In this document: in pieces, positions 26,230 to 37,693 of the stretch
Numbering within the stretch: the stretch's first letter is position 1
Layout of the letters: every line of letters begins with the position of its first letter
Assembly: GCF_008831285.2 (NCBI RefSeq)
Contig: NW_022205082.1
Span: 1 to 52,673, forward strand
DNA: 52,673 bases
Direction: 5' to 3'
Source of the DNA: Nymphaea colorata
Lineage: Eukaryota; Streptophyta; Magnoliopsida; Nymphaeales; Nymphaeaceae
Translations under genes and position numbers: made by a program
The notes under the pieces: generated by a model
Told to the model about the DNA's origin: nothing
Databases searched by the model: none
Seen by the model: the letters and a program-made list of their open reading frames with translations, nothing else

Positions 26230-28834
26230 GTTTCACTTGTTATTACATATATTTGATCACATATATTTAATTGAGAGATTAAATGATTCATTTTCACTTG
26301 TTATTACAAATATTTGATCAATATATTTAATTGAGTGTGCGTAGAGATTTGTTACATACGTATAGAATGACTTAGTGGCTTGAAATAAGAAGTTCATTTG
26401 GAAATGAATGAGAGTCAGGTCATTAACTTGGTCCCTTACAGTTAATCTAGTGTATTTCACTTGTTATTACATCTATTTGAGTGATTTAAGTGATAACAAG
26501 TGAAATACAAGTGCGATTTAGTGTTTAACTTATTGTATCAATACAAGTGCGATTTAAGTGATTCAAATGATCACTTATACAGTTAAAATCATAAGTTTGT
26601 ATCAATACAAGTACGATTTAAGTGATTCAAATGATCACACATACTAAATTGAATGTGCTTAACTTATTGTTACATCCATGTTGCTTGATTAAGTGAACTG
26701 AAATCACAAGTTTGTATGAAAATGAATGTGATTCGAGTGATTCATTTGGTGTCTTATAGTTAACCTAACGTGTTTCACATGTTATTACATCCACGATCAA
26801 TGATTTAACTAATTAAAACTCACAAGTTTATATGGATATAAAGGAGACCTATGCATTAGTTTGATCCTTTCTAGTATGTACGATAAGTTGAACATGTTGT
26901 TACATCTATAGTGATCGATGCACAAGTTCACATCAATACGAGTGGGATTTAAGTGATTCAATTGATCACGCATATTTAATTGAATGTACTTAACTTGTTG
27001 TTATGTTTATATTAAATGATTTATTAAATTCAAATCATAGGTTTATATGAAAATGAATGGGATTCGAGTGATTCATTTGGTTCTTACAGGTAACTTAATG
27101 TGTTTCACTTGTTATTACATACATTTGATCACTTATGTTTAATCGAGAGATTATGTGATTTATTTTTACTTGTTCTTACATACATTTGATAACTTATATT
27201 TAATTGAATGTGCGTAACCATTTGTTACATACGTATAGAATGACTTAGTGGCTTGAAAAAAGAAGTCCGTTTGGAAATGAATGAGAGTCAAGTCACTATA
27301 TTGGTCCCTTATAGTTAATCTAATGTATTTCACTTGTTATTACATCTATAATGAATGATTTAAATGGTTGAATCACAAGTTGATATGGATGCAAATGGTT
27401 GAAGTCACTATATTTGTACATGTGTAGTTAGTCCGATGAGTTGAATTTGTTGTTACATCTATACGGAATGTTCTAAAGGATTGAAATCACATGTTCGTAT
27501 GAATACAAGTGAGATTTAAGTGATTCATATAATCATGCATACTTAATTGAATGTGTTTAACTTGTTGTTACGTCTATAATAAAAGATTTAGTAGATTGAA
27601 ATCACAAGTTTGTGCGAAAATGAATGAGATTCGAGTGATTCATTTGGTGTCTTGTAGTTAACCTATTGTGTTTCACTTGTTATTACATCTTTGATCAATG
27701 ATTTAAATGATTAAAACTTACAAGTTTGTATGGATATAAAGGAGACTATTATTAGTTTGATCCCTTGTAGTTAGTTCAATAAGTTGAACTAGTTCTTACA
27801 TCTATGGTGATCGATGTAAGGAATTGAAATCACAAGTTCGTATCAATACGAGTGGCATTTAAGTGATTCATTTTATCACACATTCGTAATTGAATGTGCT
27901 TAACTTGTTGTTACGTCTATATTAAATGATTTAGTAGATTAAAATCATAGGTTTGTATGAAAATGAATGATATTAGAGTGATTCATGTGGTGTCTTGTAA
28001 GTAACCTAATGTGTTCACTTGTTATTACATATATTTGATCACTTATATTTAATTGAGAGATTAAGTGATTCATTTTCACTAGTTTTACATATAATTGATC
28101 ACTTGTATCTAATTGAATGTGCGTGATCATTTCTTACTTACGTATAGAATGACCTAGTGGCTTTGATACCAGAAGTTCGTTTGGAATATAATGAATGATT
28201 TAAATGATTGAAATCACATGTTCATGTGGATGCAAACGCGTGTATTTAGTCCGATGAGTTGAATTTATTGTTACAACTATAGTGCACGATCTAAATGATT
28301 GAAATCACAAGTTCGTATCATACAAGTGTGATTTAAGTGATTCAAATGATCACACATACTTAATTGAATGTGTTTAACTTGTTGTTACATCCATATTGCT
28401 AGATTAAGTGAATTCAAATCACAAGTTTGTGTGAAAATAAATGAGATTCGAGTGATTCATTTGGTGTCTATAATTAACCTAATGTGTTTCACTCGTTATG
28501 ACATCTATGATCAACGATTTAAACGATAAAAACTCACAAGTTTATATGGATGTAAAGGAGACCTATGGATTAGTTTAGTTTGATCCCTTGTAGTTTGTTC
28601 AATAAGTTAAACATGTTGTTACATCTCATTCATTTGTATCCATACGCACACTAAATCACTCGTCTCAATACGAGTGAGATTTAAGTGATTCATTTGATCA
28701 CGCATACTTAATTGAATGTGCTTAACTTGTTGTTACGTCTATATTAAATGATTTAGTATATTGAAATCATAGGTTTGTATGGAAATGAATGAGATTTGAG
28801 TGATTCATTTGGTGTCTTGTAGGTAACCTAATAT
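26230..28834 (+). repeat. HOR copy 13, forward, rearranged near its start
   Basis: The copy is normal for about 243 bp, then passes through a scrambled stretch (26468-26598) and resumes at HOR offset of about 899, so the first ABC trimer, the hairpin and the inverted segment are gone. The rest of the HOR is present. It carries acaaatatttg, gtagagattt, aagttcatttgg and cattaacttgg, which recur reverse-complemented near 17590-17740. Confidence 0.83.
26452..26638. repeat. Scrambled insertion with short inverted and direct repeats
   Basis: A 16-nt word gtatttcacttgttat at 26452-26467 recurs as its exact reverse complement at 26493-26508, with 25 nt between. A 40-nt segment starting gtatcaatacaagtgcgatt occurs at 26535-26574 and again, with one change, at 26599-26638. 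Between them lie short pieces of B, C and A sequence out of order. This replaces about 650 bp of normal HOR in copy 13. Confidence 0.78.
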
Positions 28835-31800
28835 GTTTCACTTGTTATTACATATATTTGATCACATATATTTAATTGAGAGATAAATGATTCATTTTCA
28901 CTTGTTATTACATATATTTGATCAATATATTTAATTGAGTGTGCGTAGCCATTTGTTACATACGTATAGAATGACTTAGTGGCTTGAAATAAGAAGTTCG
29001 TTTGGAAATGAATGAGAGTCAGGTCATTAAGTTGTCCCTTACAGTTAATCTAGTGTATTTCACTTGTTATTACATCTATAATAATTATTTAAATGATTGA
29101 AATCGCAAGTTCATATGGATACAAATGGGATCTATGCATTACTTTGAATGCGTGTAATTAGTCCGATGAGTTGAATTTGTTGTTACATCTATAGGAACGA
29201 TCTAAATGATTGAAATCTCGTGTTCGTACCAATACAAGTGAGATTTAAATGATTCATATGATCATGCATGCTTAATTGAATGTGTTTAACTTGTTGTTAC
29301 ATCTATATTAAATGATTTAGTAGATCGAAATCACAAGTTTGTATGAAAATGAATGAGATTCGAGTGATTCATTTGGTGTCTTATGGTTTACTAATGTGTT
29401 TCACTAGTTGTTACATTTATAATGATTCTTAATACGGATGTCCTTAACAAGTGATTCATTTGGTGTCATATAGTTAACCTAATGTGTTTCACTTGTAATT
29501 TAATTGAATGTGCTTAACAAGTGAATTAGGTTAACAATAGGGCACCAAATGAATCACTCAAATCTCATTCATTTTCATGCAAGCCTGTGATTTCAATATA
29601 CTAAATCATTTAACATGGATATAACAATAAGTCAAGTACATTCAATAAAGTATGCGTGATCATATGAATCACTTAATCTGACTCGTATTGGTACGACTAT
29701 AGTGCACGATCTAAAGGATTGAAATTACAAGTTGTATCAATACAGTGCGATTTAAGTGATTCAAATGATCACACATACTTAATTGAATGTGCTTAACTTA
29801 TTGTTACATCTATGTTGCTTGATTAAGTGAACTGAAATCACAAGTTTGTATGAAAATGAATGTGATTCGAGTGATTCATTTGGTGTCTTATAGTTAACCT
29901 AACGTGTTTCACATGTTATTACATCCATGATCAATGATTTAAATAATTAAAACTCACAAGTTATATGGATATAAAGGGACCTATGCATTAGTTTGATCCT
30001 TTCTAGTTTGTACGATAAGTTGAACATGTTGTTACATCTATAGTGATCGATGCACAAGTTCACATCAATACGAGTGGGATTTAAGTGATTCAATTGATCC
30101 GCATATTTAATTGAATGTACTTAACTTGTTGTTACGTTTATATTAAATGATTTAGTAAATTCAAATCATAGGTTTATATGAAAATGAATGGGATTCGAGT
30201 GATTCATTTGGTGTCTTACAGGTAACTTAATGTGTTTCACTTGTTATTACATACATTTGATCACTTATGTTTAATCGAGAGATTATGTGATTCATTTTTA
30301 CTTGTTCTTACATACATTTGATAACTTATATTTAATTGAATGTGCGTAACCATTTGTTACATACGTATAGAATGACTTAGTGGCTTGAAAAAAGAAGTCC
30401 GTTTGGAAATGAATGAGAGTCAAGTCACTATATTGGTCCTTATAGTTAATCTAATGTATTTCACTTGTTATTACATCTATAATGAATGATTTAAATGGTT
30501 GAAATCACAAGTTTATATGGATCAAATGGTTGAAGTCATATTGTACACGTGTAGTTAGTCCGATGAGTTGAATTTGTTGTTACATCTATAGGGAACGTTC
30601 TAAAGGATTGAAATCACATGTTCGTACGAATACAAGTGAGATTTAAGTGATTCATATAATCATGCATACTTAATTGAATGTGTTTAACTTGTTGTTACGT
30701 CTATAATAAATGATTTAGTAGATTGAAATCACAAGTTTGTGCGAAAATGAATGAGATTCGAGTGATTCATTTGGTGTCTTGTAGTTAACCTATTGTGTTT
30801 CACTTTTATTACATCTTTGATCAATATTTAAATGATTAAAACTTACAAGTTTGTATGGATATAAAGGAGACCTATGCATTAGTTTGATCCTTGTAGTTAG
30901 TTCAATAAGTTGAACTAGTTCTTACATCTATGGTGATCGATGTAAGGAATTGAAATCACAAGTTCGTATCAATACAGTGGGATTTAAGTGATTCATTTTA
31001 TCACACATACGTAATTGAATGTGCTTAACTTGTTGTTACGTCTATATTAAATGATTTAGTAGATTAAAATCATAGGTTTGTATGAAAATGAATGATATTG
31101 GAGTGATTCATTTGGTGTCTTGTAAGTAACCTAATGTGTTTCACTTGTTATTACATATATTTGATCACTTATATTTAATTGAGAGATTAAGTGATTCATT
31201 TTCACTGTTATTACATATAATTGATCACTTGTATTTAATTGAATGTGCGTGACCATTTCTTACTTACGTATAGAATGACCTAGTGGCTTGATACCAGAAG
31301 TTCGTTTGGAATACATATATAATGAATGATTTAAATGATGAAATCACATGTTCATGTGGATACAAACGCGTGTATTTAGTCCGATGAGTTGAATTTATTG
31401 TTACAACTATAGTGCACGATCTAAATATTGAAATCACAAGTTCGTATCAATACAAGTGCGATTTAAGTGATTCAAATGATCACACATACTTAATTGAATG
31501 TGTTAACTTGTTGTTACATCCATATTGCTAGATTAAGTGAATTCAAATCACAAGTTTGTGTGAAAATAAATGAGATATGAGTGATTCATTTGGTGTCTTA
31601 TAATTAACCTAATGTGTTTCACTCGTTATGACATCTATGATCAACGATTTAAACGATAAAAACTCACAAGTTTATATGGATGTAAAGGAGACCTATGGAT
31701 TAGTTTAGTTTGATCCCTTGTAGTTTGTTCAATAAGTTGAACATGTTGTTACATCTCATTCATTTGTATCCATACGCACACTAAATCACTCGTCTCAATA

Positions 31801-31964
31801 CGAGTGAGATTTAAGTGATTCATTTGATCACGCATACTTAATTGAATGTGCTTAACTTGTTGTTACGTCTATATTAAATGATTTAGTATATTGAAATCAT
31901 AGGTTTGTATGGAAATGAATGAGATTTGAGTGATTCATTTGGTGTCTTGTAGGTAACCTAATAT
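28835..31964 (+). repeat. HOR copy 14, forward, full length
   Basis: At 3130 bp it is complete, with hairpin and short inverted segment. It differs from the reference mostly by single missing bases (for example agttgtccctt near 29030, gatccgcat near 30098, cacttttattac near 30801), not substitutions. This pattern differs from the substitution-rich copies 10-13 just upstream. Confidence 0.87.
29451..29557. repeat. HOR hairpin, copy at 28835-31964
   Basis: Complete reference-like inverted repeat. A single base is missing upstream in tggtttactaatgtg. Confidence 0.75.
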
Positions 31965-32581
31965 GTTTCACTTGTTATTACATATATTTGATCACATATA
32001 TTTAATTGAGAGATTAAATGATTCATTTTCACTTGTTATTACATATATTTGATCAATATATTTAATTGAGTGTGCGTAGCCATTTGTTACATACGTATAG
32101 AATGACTTAGTGGCTTGAAATAAAAGTTCGTTTGGAAATGAATGAGAGTCAGGTCATTAAGTTGTCCCTTACAGTTAATCTAGTGTATTTCACTTGTTAT
32201 TACATTATAATGAATGATTTAAATGATTGAAATCGCAAGTTCATATGGATACAAATGGATCTATGCATTACTTTGAATGCGTGTAATTAGTCCGATGAGT
32301 TGAATTTGTTGTTACATCTATAGTGAACGATCTAAAGGATTGAAATCACGCGTTCGTACCAATACAAGTGAGATTTAAATGATTCATATGATCATGCATG
32401 CTTAATTGAATGTGTTTAACTTGTTGTTACATCTATATTAAATGATTTAGTAGATCGAAATCACAAGTTTGTATGAAAATGAATGAGATTCGAGTGATTC
32501 ATTTGGTGTCTTATGGTTTACCTAATGTGTTTCACTAGTTGTTACATTTATAATGATTCTTAATACGGATGTCCTTAACAA

Positions 32582-32688
32582 GTGATTCATTTGGTGTCAT
32601 ATAGTTAACCTAATGTGTTTCACTTGTAATTTAATTGAATGTGCTTAACAAGTGAATTAGGTTAACAATAGGGCACCAAATGAATCAC
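32582..32688. repeat. HOR hairpin, copy at 31965-34750
   Basis: Complete reference-like inverted repeat. Confidence 0.75.
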
Positions 32689-34159
32689 TCAAATCTCATT
32701 CATTTTCATGCAAGCCTGTGATTTCAATCTACTAAATCATTTAACATGGATATAACAATAAGTCAAGTACATTCAATAAAGTATGCGTGATCATATGAAT
32801 CACTTAAATCTGACTCGTATTGGTACGACTATAGTGCACGATCTAAAGGATTGAAATTACAAGTTCGTATCAATACAGTGCGATTTAAGTGATTCAAATG
32901 ATCACACATACTTAATTGAATGTGCTTAACTTATTGTTACATCCATGTTGCTTGATTAAGTGAACTGAAATCACAAGTTTGTATGAAAATGAATGTGATT
33001 CGAGTGATTCATTTGGTGTCTTATAGTTAACCTAACGTGTTTCACATGTTATTACATCCATGATCAATGATTTAAATAATTAAAACTCACAAGTTTATAT
33101 GGATATAAAGGAGACCTATGCATTAGTTTGATCCTTTCTAGTTTGTACGATAAGTTGAACATGTTGTTACATCTATAGTGATCGATGCACAAGTTCACAT
33201 CAATACGAGTGGGATTTAAGTGATTCAATTGATCACGCATATTTAATTGAATGTACTTAACTTGTTGTTACGTTTATATTAAATGATTTAGTAAATTCAA
33301 ATCATAGGTTTATATGAAAATGAATGGGATTCGAGTGATTCATTTGGTGTCTTACAGGTAACTTAATGTGTTTCACTTGTTATTACATACATTTGATCAC
33401 TTATGTTTAATCGAGAGATTATGTGATTCATTTTTACTTGTTCTTACATACATTTGATAACTTATATTTAATTGAATGTGCGTAACCATTTGTTACATAC
33501 GTATAGAATGACTTAGTGGCTTGAAAAAAGAAGTCCGTTTGGAAATGAATGAGAGTCAAGTCACTATATTGGTCCCTTATAGTTAATCTAATGTATTTCA
33601 CTTGTTATTACATCTATAATGAATGATTTAAATGGTTGAAATCACAAGTTTATATGGATCAAATGGTTGAAGTCACTATATTTGTACACGTGTAGTTAGT
33701 CCGATGAGTTGAATTTGTTGTTACATCTATAGGAACGTTCTAAAGGATTGAAATCACATGTTCGTACGAATACAAGTGAGATTTAAGTGATTCATATAAT
33801 CATGCATACTTAATTGAATTGTTTAACTTGTTGTTACGTCTATAATAATGATTTAGTAGATTGAAATCACAAGTTTGTGCGAAATGAATGAGATTCGAGT
33901 GATTCATTTGGTGTCTTGTAGTTACCTATTGTGTTTCACTTGTTATTACATCTTTGATCAATGATTTAAATGATTAAAACTTACAAGTTTGTATGGATAT
34001 AAAGGAGACCTATGCATTAGTTTGATCCTTGTAGTTAGTTCAATAAGTTGAACTAGTTCTTACATCTATGGTGATCGATGTAAGGAATTGAAATCACAAG
34101 TTCGTATCAATACAGTGGATTTAAGTGATTCATTTATCACACATACTAATTGAATGTGT

Positions 34160-34161
<2 letters not shown>

Positions 34162-34239
<78 letters not shown>
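34162..34239 (+). repeat. Poly-T tract, 78 nt
   Basis: This is an uninterrupted run of T between tgaatgtgtta and gtcatttttaattgaatg. The flanks belong to two B monomers that are about 490 bp apart in the reference HOR, so the tract stands in place of deleted sequence. There is no retroelement body or target-site duplication next to it. An error or gap-like artefact in a collapsed read region is more likely than a real poly-A tail. Confidence 0.75.
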
Positions 34240-34240
<1 letters not shown>

Positions 34241-34365
34241 TCATTTTTAATTGAATGTGCTTAACTTGTTGTACATATATGTGATTAAGTGAATTCAATC
34301 ACAAGTTTGTGTGAAAATAAATGAGATTTGAGTGATTCATTTGGTGTCTTATAATTAACTTGTTT

Positions 34366-34367
<2 letters not shown>

Positions 34368-34398
<31 letters not shown>
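34368..34398 (+). repeat. Poly-T tract, 31 nt
   Basis: The run follows taattaacttgttttc and precedes aatgtgtttcactcg, splitting the end of one C monomer. Essentially no monomer sequence is lost here, so it is an insertion of about 37-40 bp including the tgttttc leader. Two independent T runs 130 bp apart, neither seen in any other HOR copy, argue for a local sequencing or assembly problem. Confidence 0.72.
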
Positions 34399-34401
<3 letters not shown>

Positions 34402-34981
34402 GTGTTTCACTCGTTATGACATCTATGATCAACGATTTAAACGATAAAACTCACAAGTTTATATGGATGTAAAGGAGACCTATGGATTAGTTTAGTTTGA
34501 TCCCTTGTAGTTTGTTCAATAAGTTGAACATGTTGTTACATCTCATTCATTTGTATCCATACGCACACTAAATCACTCGTCTCATACGAGTGAGATTTAA
34601 GTGATTCATTTGATCACGCATACTTAATTGAATGTGCTTAACTTGTTGTTACGTCTATATTAAATGATTTAGTATATTGAAATCATAGGTTTGTATGGAA
34701 ATGAATGAGATTTGAGTGATTCATTTGGTGTCTTGTAGGTAACCTAATATGTTTCACTTGTTATTACATATATTTGATCACATATATTTAATTGAGAGAT
34801 TAAATGATTCATTTTCACTTGTTATTACATATATTTGATCAATATATTTAATTGAGTGTGCGTAGCCATTTGTTACATACGTATAGAATGACTTAGTGGC
34901 TTGAAATAAGAAGTTCGTTTGGAAATGAATGAGAGTCAGGTCATTAAGTTGGTCCCTTACAGTTAATCTAGTGTATTTCAC

Positions 34982-35095
34982 TTGTTATTACATCTATAAT
35001 GAATGATTTAAATGATTGAAATCGCAAGTTCATATGGATACAAATGGGATCTATGCATTACTTTGAATGCGTGTAATTAGTCCGATGAGTTGAAT
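34982..35095 (+). repeat. Type A monomer (reference example, 114 bp)
   Basis: The unit starts with ttgttattacatctataatg, has the shared core gattgaaatcgcaagttc, continues through ggatacaaatgggatctatg, and ends tccgatgagttgaat. Type A is recognised by the atgcatta...gtttgatcc or gtaattagtccgatgag tail before the next monomer. Other full A units in the reference HOR start at 35837, 36393, 36737 and 37565. The last is 120 bp because ttagt is duplicated in its middle (ttagtttagtttgatc). Confidence 0.85.
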
Positions 35096-35210
35096 TTGTT
35101 GTTACATCTATAGTGAACGATCTAAAGGATTGAAATCACGCGTTCGTACCAATACAAGTGAGATTTAAATGATTCATATGATCATGCATGCTTAATTGAA
35201 TGTGTTTAAC
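35096..35210 (+). repeat. Type B monomer (reference example, 115 bp)
   Basis: The unit starts ttgttgttacatctatagtg, shares the gattgaaatcac core with type A, and then has ccaatacaagtgagattta, a gattcatatgatcatgcatg stretch and the tail ttaattgaatgtgtttaac. Other B units in the reference copy start at about 35618 (first bases lost), 35952 (101 bp, an internal loss of about 14 bp), 36507, 36852 and 37335. The similarity of position and spacing to types A and C shows the three come from one ancestral unit of about 115 bp. Confidence 0.85.
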
Positions 35211-35325
35211 TTGTTGTTACATCTATATTAAATGATTTAGTAGATCGAAATCACAAGTTTGTATGAAAATGAATGAGATTCGAGTGATTCATTTGGTGTC
35301 TTATGGTTTACCTAATGTGTTTCAC
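35211..35325 (+). repeat. Type C monomer (reference example, 115 bp)
   Basis: The unit starts ttgttgttacatctatatta, carries atgatttagtagat and the gaaatcacaagtttgtatg core, then gagtgattcatttggtgtc, and ends cctaatgtgtttcac. Type C is the most regular type. Full copies in the reference HOR start at 35722, 36053, 36622, 36967, 37450 and 37799, all 115 bp. Variant C units of 112-113 bp start at 34869 and 36281. One further C lies inverted inside 35439-35617. The constant 115-bp length is what fixes the monomer period. Confidence 0.85.
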
Positions 35326-35371
35326 TAGTTGTTACATTTATAATGATTCTTAATACGGATGTCCTTAACAA

Positions 35372-35478
35372 GTGATTCATTTGGTGTCATATAGTTAACC
35401 TAATGTGTTTCACTTGTAATTTAATTGAATGTGCTTAACAAGTGAATTAGGTTAACAATAGGGCACCAAATGAATCAC
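35372..35478. repeat. Imperfect hairpin or cruciform-forming inverted repeat (reference copy)
   Basis: Arm 1 is 35372-35416 (begins gtgattcatttggtgtc, ends cacttg). Arm 2 is 35439-35478 (begins caagtgaattagg, ends atgaatcac). The 22-nt spacer begins taatttaattg. Arm 2 reverse-complemented matches arm 1 except for a few mismatches (gtcata against gccta-type sequence) and a 5-nt bulge in arm 1. The inverted repeat arises because the inverted C at about 35439 meets the C-like end of the forward unit before it. Extrusion as a cruciform is possible but not shown. Confidence 0.8.
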
Positions 35479-35617
35479 TCAAATCTCATTCATTTTCATG
35501 CAAGCCTGTGATTTCAATCTACTAAATCATTTAACATGGATATAACAATAAGTCAAGTACATTCAATAAAGTATGCGTGATCATATGAATCACTTAAATC
35601 TGACTCGTATTGGTACG
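35439..35617 (-). repeat. Inverted C plus partial B segment inside the HOR
   Basis: Read on the minus strand, this stretch is a normal part of a B monomer (cgtaccaatacgagtcag to gaatgtacttgac) followed by a complete C (ttattgttatatccatg to ttaacctaattcac). On the plus strand it therefore interrupts the forward monomer run between a shortened A (35326) and a 5'-shortened B (about 35618). It occurs in nearly all complete HOR copies in both orientation blocks, so the inversion is part of the amplified unit. It is missing or cut in the copies at 11428-13704 and 26230-28834. Confidence 0.85.
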
Positions 35618-36167
35618 ACTATAGTGCACGATCTAAAGGATTGAAATTACAAGTTCGTATCAATACAAGTGCGATTTAAGTGATTCAAATGATCACACAT
35701 ACTTAATTGAATGTGCTTAACTTATTGTTACATCCATGTTGCTTGATTAAGTGAACTGAAATCACAAGTTTGTATGAAAATGAATGTGATTCGAGTGATT
35801 CATTTGGTGTCTTATAGTTAACCTAACGTGTTTCACATGTTATTACATCCATGATCAATGATTTAAATAATTAAAACTCACAAGTTTATATGGATATAAA
35901 GGAGACCTATGCATTAGTTTGATCCTTTCTAGTTTGTACGATAAGTTGAACATGTTGTTACATCTATAGTGATCGATGCACAAGTTCACATCAATACGAG
36001 TGGGATTTAAGTGATTCAATTGATCACGCATATTTAATTGAATGTACTTAACTTGTTGTTACGTTTATATTAAATGATTTAGTAAATTCAAATCATAGGT
36101 TTATATGAAAATGAATGGGATTCGAGTGATTCATTTGGTGTCTTACAGGTAACTTAATGTGTTTCAC

Positions 36168-37081
36168 TTGTTATTACATACATTTGATCACTTATGTTTA
36201 ATCGAGAGATTATGTGATTCATTTTTACTTGTTCTTACATACATTTGATAACTTATATTTAATTGAATGTGCGTAACCATTTGTTACATACGTATAGAAT
36301 GACTTAGTGGCTTGAAAAAAGAAGTCCGTTTGGAAATGAATGAGAGTCAAGTCACTATATTGGTCCCTTATAGTTAATCTAATGTATTTCACTTGTTATT
36401 ACATCTATAATGAATGATTTAAATGGTTGAAATCACAAGTTTATATGGATACAAATGGTTGAAGTCACTATATTTGTACACGTGTAGTTAGTCCGATGAG
36501 TTGAATTTGTTGTTACATCTATAGGGAACGTTCTAAAGGATTGAAATCACATGTTCGTACGAATACAAGTGAGATTTAAGTGATTCATATAATCATGCAT
36601 ACTTAATTGAATGTGTTTAACTTGTTGTTACGTCTATAATAAATGATTTAGTAGATTGAAATCACAAGTTTGTGCGAAAATGAATGAGATTCGAGTGATT
36701 CATTTGGTGTCTTGTAGTTAACCTATTGTGTTTCACTTGTTATTACATCTTTGATCAATGATTTAAATGATTAAAACTTACAAGTTTGTATGGATATAAA
36801 GGAGACCTATGCATTAGTTTGATCCCTTGTAGTTAGTTCAATAAGTTGAACTAGTTCTTACATCTATGGTGATCGATGTAAGGAATTGAAATCACAAGTT
36901 CGTATCAATACGAGTGGGATTTAAGTGATTCATTTTATCACACATACGTAATTGAATGTGCTTAACTTGTTGTTACGTCTATATTAAATGATTTAGTAGA
37001 TTAAAATCATAGGTTTGTATGAAAATGAATGATATTGGAGTGATTCATTTGGTGTCTTGTAAGTAACCTAATGTGTTTCAC
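36168..37081 (+). repeat. HOR module 2 (914 bp)
   Basis: The order is compressed unit (61 bp at 36168, 52 bp at 36229), C at 36281, then two complete ABC trimers (36393 and 36737). It is the simplest of the three modules and has no inverted segment, so it may resemble the ancestral arrangement; that is inference. The C unit at 36281 carries a run of six a (cttgaaaaaagaagtccg) that distinguishes it from its counterparts at 34869 and 37195. Confidence 0.75.
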
Positions 37082-37693
37082 TTGTTATTACATATATTTG
37101 ATCACTTATATTTAATTGAGAGATTAAGTGATTCATTTTCACTTGTTATTACATATAATTGATCACTTGTATTTAATTGAATGTGCGTGACCATTTCTTA
37201 CTTACGTATAGAATGACCTAGTGGCTTTGATACCAGAAGTTCGTTTGGAATACATATATAATGAATGATTTAAATGATTGAAATCACATGTTCATGTGGA
37301 TACAAACGCGTGTAGTTAGTCCGATGAGTTGAATTTATTGTTACAACTATAGTGCACGATCTAAATGATTGAAATCACAAGTTCGTATCAATACAAGTGC
37401 GATTTAAGTGATTCAAATGATCACACATACTTAATTGAATGTGCTTAACTTGTTGTTACATCCATATTGCTAGATTAAGTGAATTCAAATCACAAGTTTG
37501 TGTGAAAATAAATGAGATTTGAGTGATTCATTTGGTGTCTTATAATTAACCTAATGTGTTTCACTCGTTATGACATCTATGATCAACGATTTAAACGATA
37601 AAAACTCACAAGTTTATATGGATGTAAAGGAGACCTATGGATTAGTTTAGTTTGATCCCTTGTAGTTTGTTCAATAAGTTGAACATGTTGTTA

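Larger units (their letters stand above)
31965..34750 (+). repeat. HOR copy 15, forward, interrupted by poly-T
   Basis: Modules 1 and 2 are close to the reference. From about 33820 the density of missing bases rises (gaattgtttaac, ataataatgattt, gcgaaatgaatg, tagttacctatt), and at 34162 a 78-nt T run replaces about 490 bp running from the module 2 B unit to the module 3 B unit. A second T run lies at 34368-34398. Net length is 2786 bp. Confidence 0.82.
34982..35325 (+). repeat. ABC trimer, 344 bp intermediate repeat unit
   Basis: Three consecutive monomers A (114 bp), B (115 bp) and C (115 bp) form a unit of 344 bp. The same A-B-C order recurs at 36393-36736 and 36737-37081, and with an internally shortened B at 35837-36167. 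In-phase deletions elsewhere in the window remove close to this length (copies at 1-2754, 2755-5533 and 23423-26229), so the trimer acts as a unit of exchange. The length is close to two nucleosome repeats of about 172 bp, which is suggestive but unproven. Confidence 0.8.
34758..36167 (+). repeat. HOR module 1 (1410 bp)
   Basis: The module opens with a compressed unit of 61 bp (34758) and 50 bp (34819), then C (34869), A, B, C, a shortened 88-bp A (35326), the inverted C+B segment (about 35439-35617), B, C, A, short B and C. The compressed opening has the start of type A fused to late B and C sequence (tatttaattgagagatt, gattcattttcac). The same opening begins modules 2 and 3, so the three modules are themselves diverged duplicates. 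Confidence 0.75.

Noticed and set aside
34162-34239. Poly-A tail of a retrotransposon on the minus strand
   Set aside because: There is no element body, target-site duplication or promoter-like sequence next to the run. Both flanks are satellite monomers.
34778-34981. A 67-codon open reading frame, repeated on the antisense of each HOR start (e.g. 13732, 14422, 17572, 26257, 37934, 44799, 47954, 51110)
   Set aside because: It always lies at the same HOR position, across two compressed units and a C unit. It has no recognisable domain, no consistent regulatory context, and is lost in other copies by single missing bases. Its conservation follows from conservation of the repeat.
36541-36575. 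Short palindromes such as ttcgtacgaa, tgatca and atgcat as protein-binding sites
   Set aside because: They are part of the monomer consensus. Without binding data there is no reason to call them regulatory. I also saw no clear match to a CENP-B-box-like motif.
34982-37081. CRISPR-like regular spacing of repeated words about every 115 bp
   Set aside because: The intervening sequences are homologous to one another, not unique spacers, and the units vary in a tandem satellite fashion. There are no cas genes.
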